From the NCBI RefSeq assembly GCF_037975245.1, contig NC_092568.1, positions 32,520,501 to 32,584,500 of the forward strand: 64,000 nucleotides of DNA, in the 5' to 3' direction. This DNA comes from Apostichopus japonicus. Lineage: Eukaryota > Echinodermata > Holothuroidea > Aspidochirotida > Stichopodidae. The notes beneath the pieces were generated by a model. The model was not told where the DNA came from. It did not search any database and worked only from the letters and a program-made list of their open reading frames with translations. This document shows, in pieces, positions 37,115 through 51,300 of this stretch. The first letter of the stretch is position 1; every line of letters starts with the position of its first letter. The translations under genes were made by a program, and so were the position numbers.

Positions 37115-37296
37115 ACTTTTTAAGAAAGAGTCGCCCAGGAAACGGAACCTGGGCACGAAAATCAGACTACCAAACGACTGATCCGCCCTCAACCCCAGTC
37201 CCCTTGCATCGGGACTGTGACTGTGATCATCGTCGGGTGTGCATCACCATTTCCCTCGAAAGGGAACAGATACTACACAGTGATCTTAGCCAAAAT
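37115..37296 (-). repeat. Dispersed structured repeat, copy 1, with U2 snRNA-like 5' end
   Basis: On the minus strand the copy starts TTTTGGCTAAGATCA, then GTGTAGTATCTGTTC. This matches the 5' region of U2 snRNA except for one inserted and one changed base, then leaves U2 entirely. The remainder has hairpins TTCCCTCGAAAGGGAA and CCAGG...CCTGG and is shared with 50350-50493. I infer a SINE-like element whose head derives from U2. Confidence 0.6.
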
Positions 37297-39239
37297 GATT
37301 GCATCATCATGACCATTTCCTCTTACACTATTGGTATACAATGGCCACGATATAAGCTTATCTGGATTAATTTAACCCCCTAGTGTATAGTTACGTTGAC
37401 CGCGGACTAGATGATTTAGAGTACAACGAAATTAACCATTCTCACAAGATCAGTTTTCAACGTAAAAGGTTATTTTTAAGTCGTATCGAGCTGTTAAGTG
37501 ACAATTGTACTTAATCTGAAGTAATGTCTCAAAATGGTGATTTCATTGATGATTTTGTTTTTGTTACATATTCTGTTTTTCATTTGAAGCCCGGATATGG
37601 GGAAGAGATAGCCTTTGATTTTATTATTGGGGGCGGTGGTTCAATAGAATTATACGTGGCTGTTCCCCTTCACTCATCTCCTACACAACTTCCCCTCTCC
37701 CACGCCCCTCCTCGCATACTCTCCGTTTTCCCTTACCCCAAAAAATGAATATTTGGCTACATCTCTGTGTAGAACTTGGTATACGAACGTTCGCTACATA
37801 CTTTCGGTGCGATCGATAACACGGAAAAGCCAAGTACAGACACAGAAATTTACACAGTATCAGCCCATCATGACGTAATCTGTATGGCACAAAGTTAACA
37901 ATCAAAAGACACAGAAGCCGGGTTAAATTACTGTCTTTTCGTTCTTATGAGAAAGAAAGAGCTCTGAAGGGGTAAAACTAGTATTTTATTCAAGATATTC
38001 AAATATAGGTACACCGATTGCTCGTAAATGACTAAGTAATGGTATTTACGTTACGGTTGCCACCCAAGCGTGTGTCTCGTAATATGTAAAAGTGTAGAGC
38101 CTATTTGCGCGAAATCTTGTAAGGCAGCACTGCTAGTCGTTCATTAATTAGGCGTGTTTACCAGTTGTCTCAAACAACTGTATTTTTGTGTATGTATGAA
38201 ATGCTACTCTGACTATTCCCAGATGTGTGGTAGGTAATCCGAATGCCACCTGTAAGCTATGTTGTTAATTTTACTTTGATGTAAAAGCCAATGATGAAGA
38301 ATAGGCCTTTACTGCCTAGCTACTAAAATAGGCATTTTCCTGTAGGCTACTATAGGCTAGTTTGATGTCAGACTAAATTAAACTTAGCCATTGTCTCACT
38401 AAATGGTCCAACATTATAGGTCTAGTAGTTAGTGGCCTTAATTTGAGCAAATTTTTGCAGCAATGGGTTTTAATAAGTTTGTGCCATTAGGACAAAAACA
38501 GTGCATGTTTTGTTTTAAATGCCAAGCACTAATTTGGCATGATATAGTCTTGGAACCTTGGTTTTTAACTATTGGGTTGATTTTATATCACAGTGATACA
38601 AACTTAGCCCTGTTTGAAGTGTGATAGTAAGGATCTCAATGTTTATTTCACAAGAGTGAAGTCAAATGATAATGTAACTGTGCAAACTAGTTCCAAGTCA
38701 TCAATATTCAATAATTTGTTCTGTTATGTCATTTTTAAGGGTTTTTTATGTGCGTGTGTGTACAATTAAAAAAATGAAGACATGGCCCTAGTTATGCTTT
38801 CTAAGCCTGTCCAGATTTTGTTATATTATCATATTTGTACAATTACAATAGTAATGTAACGCCTTGAGACTCCTCATATGAATTTTAAAACCCACACCAC
38901 CAGATAGTGCCATACAGTAAATTTATATCTAACAAAAAGGCCGATATTAAGAGTGATACTTTTCCAGACATTGCCCAAAGTTTCATCTAAATATGTATAC
39001 TATAGATACATGTACATGTAGCAAACACTGTGCAAAATTCAACTCAATTATTCGTAATCATATTTTTTCCCATTTTGTTAGTGGTTTTCAACAGTACAGA
39101 TACAGTGTAAACATGTTACACATACTGTTCATACTGTAATTTTTGTTTCATGTCAAACATGACAATGATTTGTCAATATTAATACAGTTACTGAAACAAT
39201 AACCATTCATATGCTTTTCCTTCTTAATAGTTACACAAC
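37297..39239. other. AIDA upstream region, no gene seen
   Basis: Probably contains the AIDA promoter and possible 5' UTR exons, but I see no clear TATA box or CpG-like cluster. The short ORF at 37524-37748 has no family signature. Confidence 0.4.
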
Positions 39240-39346
39240 ATGGCGGACCCATCCAAACTTTTTGGGGAATGGCAGGCTTGTCTCATGAAAGGAGTTGACT
39301 GTGATTCATGGGGTTTGCTAGTGGAGGCTGTTGAAGAATATCAAAA
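39240..39346 (+). CDS. AIDA: AIDA exon 1
   Basis: Encodes MADPSKLFGEWQACLMKGVD then CDSWGLLVEAVEEYQ. Two bases are carried across a GTAAGC donor to complete Lys36. Confidence 0.95.
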
Positions 39347-42300
39347 GTAAGCTTTTCTGGTAAAGATCCTCTTGAACTTGCAAAGAAAAAATGTGAGGAA
39401 TTTCTTGGCCTTACCTAATAGCCTAACATGCTATATGATAGCCAAAATATGTTATTCAACCTAGATGACATTGTTGCTCTTTGATGCAGATTTGATTTTA
39501 CTGTAGTATTTCTTCGTGTTGACCCAACAATTTAGATTGTCAACCGTTTGTAATGATAGAAAACTGTCACAAGAAATACTGATCAGACTGTAAACTGGAC
39601 TAATGAGACTATGAACATTGGATGTACAGTAGATGAGGTGAGGTAGCGTGGACACTTTTTAGCAATGAGAGGGGAAACTTAAATATAACCAGGAATAATT
39701 TCTGCAAGCACATGTTGACTATGTTGGTTTGTGATTCGTACCTAAATTCTTCCATACCAGTGATCTCATGGGGTTTCCTGTTGTGAGAGTGACTTTGTAG
39801 GCTAACCTTGAGCTTCATGATTTTGTGATGTAACCTGCCTGTCACACAACATGACAGCAGTTGTAAGTTTGTTGCTGTAGTTAAGACTACGAAGAGAAAT
39901 GCACAAATTGAACTAGAAGTACACTGCTTTGCCAGGGATGCAACATTTATAGCTACTGTATCAATTCATTCAACATTGATGTTGTATCCCAAATTACCAG
40001 GACTTATCTTTGAATAATCTTGTCATGAAGTGTTCTCTATGTATTACATATCATTGGACTTTAAATTATTATCTTAAAGTGATATGATCTTGAAGTTAGT
40101 TAGCATTATACAGTTTGTTTTGCAAGTCCTTCAAGAATATTAGCAGTTAATAAGGCAGTACCTTTGGGATTTCAAGTTTAATTGCCACAGCTGTTTTGCC
40201 AACTCACTGCAACACACCTATATTTAATCTCTGGAATGCAGTTTCTTTGAAACCCTGAAATTTATTGAGGTTTTCACTATAATGTGGGTTTGGCTTTAAT
40301 CCCAGTATACTTGTTACCAAAATTAAGATTCAACTTAGTATTGTCAGTAGATTAATGAGAACTGAAATAAAAATAGAAAATGCAACAATGTCTGCATGGA
40401 AAGTTGATTAAATGATGATGTCGCATCACCATTATGTGTTCAAGCCGCTTGCTGGGATCTACAGTTTGCTCATCAGATTAGTTCAATTCTCACCATCAGG
40501 GGATTATCAGATTACATCTTAGCCAAGGAAGGGCTTAAGCAGACTAAAATGGTGTGAAGAGCAGAAATAAAAGAGTTAACCAGGTTGAACTCGTAATAAT
40601 AATGGAGACTGAAGCATCATATAATTCATGTTGGTTCTATTACGTCATACCATTTTTTGTACAGGTCCATGCATTTTTCCCATGAAAGGCATTATGATAT
40701 CCCGAATTGCAAGTCAAGTGTTATTTGATCTTTTGTCTGGCTGTAGTCTATACCACACATGCCTGAAGACTGTCTGCTGACATCACGTTCCAAATGATTT
40801 TTTAAACACTTTTTATTTGCCCTTTGGGGTTCATTATTTAAGACGTGTCCGTAGGATTTTGTCTTCATTATTTAAACTGATCGGGTTAAAAACTACCGTG
40901 TTGATTTTGTGTTTTCCATAACTATATTTCAATGTTTTGAAGAATTTTACAAAATTACCCCAAATAACTTCCTGATTATTATTATTATTATTATTACTGT
41001 TATGCTATTATTATTGGTATCATTATCCTTTATTTATAATTTTTTTATGATCAGTTTATTATTTATTATTTATTTATTTATTTATGATTTATTATCTATT
41101 ATTATTATAAATTGTTATAATTATTGTGATCATCGTCATCTTTGTTATGATTATCATTATTATTTTGAAGGTACAAATTTTACACTTAAGCAGAGAAATA
41201 ATACCTTTCTAGATTAATACCAGAATAATACCTTGAAGTAATAAGTACAGAATGATAAGTCCAGAATAATACCTTTAAAAATGTTATTATAAACATGTAC
41301 ATTCACAAAAATTAAAAGAGATTCACAAAGGTTTACAAAGCTACTTTGTACACATGAACTTCACTGAACTGAGCTTGGGAACTACAGGAACATAGATTCA
41401 AGCAAAACAAAGATTTACAAAAGAATAACTAGAATGTTTGTGTGACATGTTGAACTGAAAATAAATTTACTTTTACTCTAAACAATCTCATTGAATTGCA
41501 GGAGGCACCTTACTAATGCCTGTACTTCTACTTTGGTATATATATCATAGTATTCAACTGAATCTATTGACCTGAACTCCTGAAGAACAATCAAAACTTT
41601 CTCTCACCCTTATGACATAGATACTTTATTTCTCATTGGGTTACAGGTTATCAAGACAGGTTATGTACGAAGTTGGCCACTCTTCAACGTTAACAAACAA
41701 GCAGAAGGTTGGTATGTATAAAGTAATAACTACAGGAATTCACTATAGTTTATATTCTGATCAATTTATAGATGGATTTCCAAGAAGTTCATGGCTCCCC
41801 AGCAAGAATTATTTAACGACCCTGCTATTTCATTGAGTCTCTGTGTTTTTTATGGGGGGGGGGTGTGTGGGTGGGTGGTGGGGGGGAAGTAGGGAACGTA
41901 AGAAAGACTGGAGATCTCCCAGGCTATTGGTAAAGTTGTCTGTTATTTGTTATTGTTACTTGGAACAATTAGATAAACAAAGTTGTGATGATTCCATATC
42001 AACATGTTTTTTTTTCCAAACCATTTGCCTTCACTTCTGTATTTTACCTGAGGGGGAGGGGAAGGGAGATGGAAGTGAGGGGCATATCAGTTTGATTACT
42101 CCAAGTTAGTGAAGTTTGAGAAGGAAATTAGTCTGATTCCACAGTAGTAATTTTATTTTGGTACCAATGGGAATGTTTCCAAGTATTAATCAATAAAAGT
42201 TTGAAATTATGCCAAGACATCTGTGATCTTTTTTATTTTATTATTATTTTTATTTTTATTATTTTCATTTTCATTTAGTTATATATATATATATATATTT

Positions 42301-45300
42301 ATATATATAAATATATATTATATATATATATTCTTATCCATCCTCTAGCATGGTTCCATATTTATAGTACATTGCACAACATTTGTACCACACATAATAC
42401 AATTGAGTGGTTAATGAATGAAACAATGGAAATATTTTCTTTTTCTCCCTTTGTCTTTTTGTCTTTTATGTTATAGCAAACTCTGAACAAAATAGCAGCT
42501 TGCCTGGAACTAAGAGCCCAGACATTGCAGGTAAACTTGATTAGATAAGTATTGAACATAAAGTTTGGTTTCTACAAATAATTACGTTTCACTTTGATAA
42601 ATTTTTGCACCACTGGAACTATCTAATAGGTTCTAGTATCAGAAATTTGAAGGAAAGTCCCAAAAGTCATCGGGAAAAGTTCATAGATAATGGTCTAAAC
42701 TGGTGTTTTAGTGTATGGTGTGTTAAATGTTTAAATTTCGGATGTTAACTAAACAGAGCAAAACCCTCAAGCTTGTGCAGTACATGTAGAGATGTTGATT
42801 AAGATACTGGTCTTTCAAGGCTCGTTCAATTCCCGCATCAATGGACACAGATGTACACAGTTTTCTCTTGGATTGGGAAAATAGCGTAAGCTAACATTGG
42901 AAGATATTTACAGTCAAGGAAGTTTCTTCCAGGAAGTAGATTAAAGTACTTAGACTGCCACAGGATGTAACTAGGCCACTATGTGGCTGATAATAACCAC
43001 ATTTGACAACAATTTGAACAATTGAATGGTCTTCAAAAAAAAACGTTTTAATCAGAAACATCTAAGGAAATAGCTAATTATTTATTCTATCATGAGATTG
43101 TTTTTTTTTTTTTGCGTGGTTTTTATTGTCCTTGCTGTGACTACTGGACTATTTGCCCTAGTTTGTCAGTCAATTCAAGGTCGTTTATTGTTACAATAAA
43201 ATCATTCTCAGGAGTATGCGATTTTATATGTTCAGGCTAATAGAATGGATATTAACGGAAAAGTATCACAGCCAACAACTAAAATTAATGTCTGGAAAGG
43301 GATTCACATCAGCGTTATCAGGAATAGAGCTCCTGTATTTACTCAAGATCTATGGAAGCTATTTGACCGGTTCTTAGCCTCGGACAGGCATCCCCTACAA
43401 AGAAATGGTTATAAAAGGTTTTGTCACCAGTACAGAACTTGATAGGCCAGTCCGTGGATAACAGGACTTGTAGCACAAAGGCCACTGGTTGGAATTCCAC
43501 ACCAGCCAATATTTTATTCCCTCTCTCTGTTTGCATTTTATTATCAAGTCGGAAGTCCAAACACCATAGGGTTGATTCATAGCGCTGTTTAAAATAAGTT
43601 GAGAAAGATCGTCACTTCTTGTCCCAGAAGGAGGAAAAAGAATGTATATTATATATATTATAGAGATATAACTTATTGGAACATGGAAATTAAAGAACAA
43701 CACATTCCAGTCACATAACCAACTACACCCCCCACCCACCCCTCCCTCTCCCTTTCCCATGGATCATTTTGTAAAAAGGGTGAAGTGGATCTCTCATTGA
43801 GAAAGTATGGCTGAACTTTCATTACAGACGGTGCAAATATGCTATTGCATATATATCATCGTATTAGTAGTAAACAGAACCAATTTCTCGGAAAGAGTAA
43901 AGTTTAGTATAAATGGCAACAAATGTGTACACTTTAGTGACACAAAATTGTGAGGGAAGAAAAAATAAAAACAATCACAAATTAAAGATTCAGGACAAGT
44001 AAAGTTCAATCTTTTTCTTTATATATATATATATCTTTACTTCTTCATCTGTCCTGTTGGTTTGCAGAAACCTCAGGATCGGGAAGGTATATCATTGGAC
44101 GAGCTCAAGAGACTGGAGTCATCGTTAATCTCCTTACAGAACAATGCAGCTTGTGAATTCCCCGTAGACTTCAGTATTAACCCATTAATGACTCAAAGGT
44201 ATGACGGCAACATCAATTTACAGCTTCTATTACTTTTCTCTTCTCTCTTTATTGTTTAAACATTTTTAAGATTGTCTTACCTTAATTTAAATATAATGAC
44301 CCCACCCACTCCTCTACCCATCTCAATAACAGGTCACCTTAGTTAGTATATTAGGTACAGTAATTAAACATTGTAAACAAGCAACTAAGAGACTCATCAC
44401 CCAAAAAATATGACCAGAAAATCATATGATTTTGTTTATTGATTTTGTACCATAAAAGCAATATTGACTACCCCGCCAAGGCCCAGATGTTGTAGATGCA
44501 TCTCTGTCTAAGTGTACTTCTTATTCAAAAAATCTGGGCTTCACCCTTAGCATTACATTTAACACTACTAATTCTTATTGCAATCTGAAGAAATCTATGT
44601 TAAAATCGGGCCTTAATATTAGTATGGCCCTTATCAATGGTACCGCTGGAGACCAACTAATTGTATCATTTTGAAATTATTCTTGTGTTCTTGTGTGTGT
44701 TAAAGTAATAACATTCTTAACAGAAAGTGACCAAGCTTATGCGACAAAGATCAATAAGAACCCAAGTCGTTGACTTGGCATTGTGTGAAATATGTTGATT
44801 AACAAGACGGACTTTTGTGATAGTGAGCCGATATATACAAGCTACTCTGACTCCGTTTTTTGGTTCCGATGCTTTGGCATGCATCGGAACCCATGCAGTC
44901 AAGTTGGTGTATGTGCATATGGGTGTGTTTGTATGTGATGGCAATAGTTTGTAAACACTGTATCTCAAGAAGGAAATATGTGATTGATGTCATACTTGGT
45001 ATATATGTGTTGTCATTGTCAGTTGATGATCCCTATTATGTTTGTTGGGGCTGTCATGCATATTAATGAGTGGGCGGGGCTTGACGTAAAACTCTGAAAA
45101 TGTCGATATCTCTTTCACTCTTACATAGTAAGTACATGTTCTTTGCAACAACAATTTTACCTCATTCATATTCATGAGTGGATGGGCTTAATGGAAAATC
45201 TTCAAAAACAGCCTGTAAAAATGATATCTCAATAAACACAAATTGAATCATTGTCATACTTGGTAGGTAGGTGACCTAGGATGAGTAGACGTGCCCTCTT

Positions 45301-48300
45301 GTTTTTGGTTCTCGTCTCATGAACATTAACCGGTGGTCAAGGGCTTATGAGATCATAAAATTTGACCTCATTAATATTCATGCATGTACCTAATTTCATA
45401 GGATGTCAATAAATAGACTTTGTCCACATGATAACTGATTCCCGGTACCTTCCTTTATATGTTGCCACATTAGTCAATACATTTTGTTGTGCACAAGTTT
45501 ATGAATCAACAAAATGTTTGGCCTACCACACTATGAATATGTTTGTGCATTGAACCACTAAACGTTTTCGTTTTCTGGTTATTAAATAACTTTTTTTTAA
45601 ATATCTTTTTCTTTCATCAATCAAACATATTCCCTTTGTACTCTCACAGTTTTTGGCACTTCCCATTTCATCTACCAGTTAACATTTATCTCCAAACAGT
45701 CCAAGATGTTTCTTTCTTCAGAGTCATGATTTGTGTTAAACCTCTTTTTAATTCCGTATAATTTTCAGGTTAAATATTCAGAGAGGTAATTTTGAGATTG
45801 ATTTAGAGGGAGATGAAATTGATGGACAACAGGTCAGAGATGACAGCGACGAAGATGAAGATGACAAAACCTCTCGAGCAGAATCTCGACTCCAAGATCT
45901 GAGAGTATCCCATGCAAGCATCAAACCAGCTGGTATTAAACAAGTTTCTATATCATCATTGTATTCTACTATTCATAAAGTCACCGTATCCATGGTAATA
46001 AGTCAGAATAATTGCAACATGTCAGATACCGGTACAGTTGAAATTTATAGATATAATGCTTGTTTTAGACAATTGAAATGTCTGATATAAATAACTATTA
46101 ATGTCCCCCATCTGCTTGCAGATGTTTCTCGCTTTCTTAATAAACATACAATTTTTTGTTTCTTTGAATAAAGAATAAGCAAAACCAGACATAAAGCGTA
46201 AAATAAGGGAAACATGAAAGTGTGTCGCTTGTGTTAATGACCAAAAGAAAACCCCCAGGGATAATCCAATCCCTGCTTCACATGCCATCATTGACAGTTT
46301 CAACTAAATTCCAGTCCCACCGAATTTGCAAGTGTTAAAATCTCTTTCATATTTCTTGCTCTTTATTTATCTGTCAGTAGAATTCAGCATGAAGTCAGTT
46401 TCAAGTTGGATTTGATTGACACTGCTTACGATCTCTTTGGAACTTTAATTATGGGTACAGGGATGAAAAGGGTTCAGACTATTGTTCTCCCCCCCCCCAC
46501 CCCCGACCCAACCCCCGGCTTCATGCCACCATCATGTAGTACAAAAAGCTCACAAGTTTAATACAGGGGGACACAGCTAATCTGCTTTAAATTGTTGTTA
46601 ATGCACTTGCAGCACAGGCCTGTAGAAGACTGCCAGCAACATGAAGTAGTGCTGAAGATGTCTCAAGTCAGAAAATGTGATGTGATATTAATTTCTTTTC
46701 TGTCAACAGGAACTTTACTACCGAGGATACCCCCTGAAGCTGGAAAAACAAATCTTACCATTAGAATTGATAAACTTGGACTGAAGGACTTGTTTACTTA
46801 TTTGGATCCGTTTTTAGTTGTATTAGTGAAGGGTAAGAAAAAATGGGCAAAGTAGTGAAAGTTAGGCGAAGGGTAGAGGATAGATAGAGACAGAAAAAGA
46901 TTTAAAAAAAGCAAAAGAATTTGAAAGTTAATGTTGTTAATATTTAATGTTGTGTCAAAAATTTGTGTAATTTACAGATATATGTATTGACTTGACACCT
47001 CTGGCAAGTGTTTGCTTAGTTTATAAGGAGACTGGCTTATTTATATCATCACTGGATATTATGTATTTTACATGTTATTGTTTAAGCTGATCAATAGGAT
47101 AAGAGGTTTACATCTGCCTGACAGCCAGTGCAAGTTTTTCTTTCCTCAAATTCCAATTTTGTCGTGTATCGGTGTTCAGCAGAAAAGTCACTTTCAGCAA
47201 GAATTCGCCAACCTCTATAGCCCACTGTCATAGCATATGTATGTAAAGCCTAGCCTACTATGCATATAAGAGTTTTTGTCTATAAGATGTTTTTGTCTAT
47301 AACTGGTGTGGATAATTACTAACTTGTTGGTCAAGAATACAAATATATCATCTACTTGTGTATAGAACTCTGTTTCCCAAACTGTTGTCATGCCATCCAT
47401 GGTGATCATTATTGTGACTTCTTTAGCCTTTGAAGAAGATCCTGCTAGGATCGAAATGTCAGGCCAACTTACTTTCACACATTCTCCTACACAGGCTCTC
47501 TAGTGGATAAGCAGTTTGCTAACAGTTTTATGTTATTTTGTTTTCTTTAGAGTAGCCACAACCCATAATGTTTGAGGGCCTAAAATTCCCCAGAGCCTAA
47601 CCACAACCCATAATGTACTCCCTGGGGACTCATAATTAAGTTACACATCAACTGATTTGATTGCAAACAGACAGATTATTAAAAGAGCATATTGAGTTAA
47701 AGTTTCACCCCAAAGTGATGCCTGCATACTATTAATTATGATCCTAACGCTACTCAAAAACATTTACCAAACTTATTTGTGCGAAAAACGTCTTGAATCT
47801 TACCAAATTTAGGATGAACGTTTGTCAGCAAAATGGCTAGTTATCCAAGGATAAGCAACAAATTTAAACGTACTATCTTTTACATAGCCTATGCATTTCA
47901 TGCATTAAGGTCAAGTCAGGTTGTCTCAGTACTGGCAATATTACATGTGAAATTTTGTCATCAGAAGCTGGGAATGAATCTATTGCGTGCCAGAAACATG
48001 GTTTACCAATCAACTTAGTGTTTTTTTTTTACAGCACCCCTGCAGCTCCTGACCCATGTTAACCCCACTTTTGGGTTTTGATATACAGTTTGGGAAAGCA
48101 TGAGTTATAGAACACTGCTCTAGATATGCAAGTGAGTCTGATTATCAGTGAAATATCGTCGTTGAGTCATTTAGTACAGAATTTTACAAGCTCGGTGCTT
48201 TAAGTATTGGGTTATTTGACAATTTCAGGTGCAATGGTTAATAAAGCATGTACTGCTCAAATGAATTACCAGCTAGTGAAAGACAACTCAACTTTCCCAA

Positions 48301-51300
48301 AACTGTGCAACAAAATACTCTGTAATGTCTAATTTATAATCTCGTCCTCTTGATAGATAAGACCGGTATTGATGTCACCAGGTCCCAGGATACACCAGTC
48401 TCCACGGAGAGGGAGGATCCCTACATCTTATTCGGCGTCAATGTTGAAATACAGAAACCGTTAGAGAATTTACCACCAGGTTAGTCTCAGATTCAAGTTG
48501 CATAGTAAATTAAGTAATTATTTAATGTTACATTGTTATGTTAACATTTTCACATTAAAATGTTACATTGTCATGTTAACATTATCACATTTAAATGTTA
48601 CATTTTCATGTTAACATTATCACATTTAAATGTCACATTGTTTTGTCAACATATCACATTTAAATGTTAAATTGTCATGTTAACATTATCACATTTAAAT
48701 GTTACATTGTCATGTTAACATTATCACATTTTAATGTTGCATTGCCATGTTACATTATCACATTTAAATGTTACATTGTCATGTTAACATTATCACATTT
48801 AATGTTACATTGCCATGTTACATTATCACATTTAAATGTTACATTGCCATGTTACATTATCACATTGTCATGTTACATTGTCATGTTCCATTATCACATT
48901 TAAATGTTACATTGTCATGTTAACATTATCACATTTAAATGTTACATTGTCATGTTAACATTATCACATTTAAATGTTACATTGCCATGTTAACATTATC
49001 ACATTTAAATGTTACATTGCCATGTTAACATGATCACATTTAAATGTTACATTGTCATGTTCACATTATCACATTTAAATGTTACATTTTCATGTTAAAA
49101 TTATCACATTTAAATGTTACATTGTCATGTTACATTATCACATTTAAATTTTACATTGCCATGTTACATGATCCTATTACATGATCACAAATTCATGTTA
49201 CATTGTTCATACCACCATTAAAACCATATATATATTTATTTGATTCTAACTGTGGATGTAGCATCTGCTACCTATTTACATACCAAAATCATGTTTACCT
49301 AAGAAGGCAAAAGACATGACATTTTCATCTCAGTTATAATAGTGAAACTCTATATCGGAATTGATATTGTCCAAAATATTCGAAATATTTCAAATCATTT
49401 TCTCCAAGAGATTTTAGTAATGATGAAAGCAAAGGTAAGTTCACAGACTTTACATTAACTTTGTTAGTATCATCTAGGATTTTGCTTTGAAAAGTGTGCA
49501 CAGTTAAAATGTTAAAACCAAGAAGTTTAGGAAGCCTTTGCCTGACTCTGAAGTAGTTACACCATATCAACTGATAATGTTTTGGATATAGGTATTCTGT
49601 CTGAACAGTCAATTGTGGATAAAACAAAGAGAAACATTTTATTGTTGCTAGTTCAGGATTCTTGCCAGTCACTTGAGCAAACTAGTTCTGTGCTCTACCA
49701 ACACTACGCTACCTCAAGTGTTCACTGGTATTAAAAATTTTACCTTCCGATTGCTTGGAATCCCTTTTTAATGAAATCTTTTGTTGCAAAAGAGCAAAAA
49801 TTTGTATTTTATTCATGCTGATAATTATGTATGGAGCCATTGTCCACTACAGAAGGTTGGCAAAAATGTTATATCTGTTCATGAACAGTTTTGCCCAAGT
49901 CAGTTCTCAATGTTCCGTTGTATGTTACTTTACACGAATAGGTACACTGCTCAACTGAACATACATGGTGTGGTGAATTACACAGTATTAAGTTATGATA
50001 AAAATGACACATGGAATAATATATCCAGTACACATTGTGGAATGTTATGCAAAGTGATCAAATTTGCTATGCAAAGTCGTATAGCATCTTTTTTACACTG
50101 GAACCATGTCATTATATATTCTGACAGAGTTTAGAACATTCATAACAGCTACACAAACTTTGAACACTAAATTATACCCTGTGATGGTGTGAGGTAGTTT
50201 GGGGTAAGAAATTAAGCACACAGTGAATTATTCCATGCTTCTCTTTGTTTCTTACAACAGACTCCTCAAAACACCACTGATTCCTCTTACATCTCCAAAA
50301 ACATCCAGCCTTCCTTTCCAACTTCCACTATATTCTTCTACACAACACTACTTTTTAAGAAAAAGTCGTCCAGGAAAGAACCTGGGCACGAAAACCAAAC
50401 TACTGAACGACTGATCCGCTCTCAGCCCCTGGGATGTGACTGGGTGATCATCGTCAGGTGTGAATCACCATTCCCCTCGAAAGGGAACAGATACTACACA
50501 ACACTGTCTCCTCTATCCTAAAACACACCCTCGGCTTCTCACTTTCCTTTTCGCCGTTCATGCCTCAGCTCCTCACCTCACAAAGGCCACAGCTCAACTC
50601 CCCAAAACCCTTCTACCTTCTTCTCCTCGTCTCTAGCTTTTTCCTTTAATCCTTTAATAAGTCTTTACAAGTCTGAGTAAGCCCAGCCTTTTAATCCCCT
50701 TAAGCTATCCCTAGGACATTTTTAAGCAGCTAATGTAACAAAGCACAGCTTTCTGCTCCCTACTTGCAGACTTCACTACAGATGGTGACTCTTTTTACTT
50801 GTTTTTTGCATTTAAGATTCTATGTTGATATGGATTTGCATAATATCTGCATATCTTATTTGGGGCTTTGTCTTCTATTTTTGCAAAGGTTCTGCCATTT
50901 TCTTTGAGTTCAAACACTACAAGTTAAAGAAAAGAGCAATCAGTACCAAATGTTACGCCTTCCTAGAGATGGACGAAATGAAACCTGGACCTCTGGTCAT
51001 TGAACTGTGAGTTGTTCTGTACATTGTTAAAGCTGTATTTGTAAGTTGAATAGTGACAGTGAAATTATCCGTGTCCCTTCATGTGGTACTCACATAACTG
51101 GGTACCCCGCTCTATCTAACTTACTTGTGAGTTGTACTGTACATTGTTAAAGCTGTATTTGTAAGTTGCATGGTGACAGTGAATTATTCGTGTCCCTTCA
51201 TGTGGTACTCACAATTTAATTGGGTACCCTGCTCTATCTTACTTGTAAGTTGTGAGTTGTACTGTACATTGCTTAAGCTGTATTTGTAAGTTGCATGGTG

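Noticed and set aside
37115-37296. Functional U2 snRNA gene
   Set aside because: Only about 30 bases match; the branch-site-pairing region, Sm site and 3' stem-loops are missing.
37524-37748. Small protein upstream of AIDA
   Set aside because: An open frame of 74 codons with no recognisable domain, and its second half is a C-rich low-complexity stretch.
43441-43507. tRNA gene in AIDA intron 3
   Set aside because: The B-box is mutated, stems are poor and a SINE body continues downstream.
48530-49195. CRISPR-like array
   Set aside because: The repeats are contiguous with no unique spacers, lie inside an animal intron and have no cas genes nearby.
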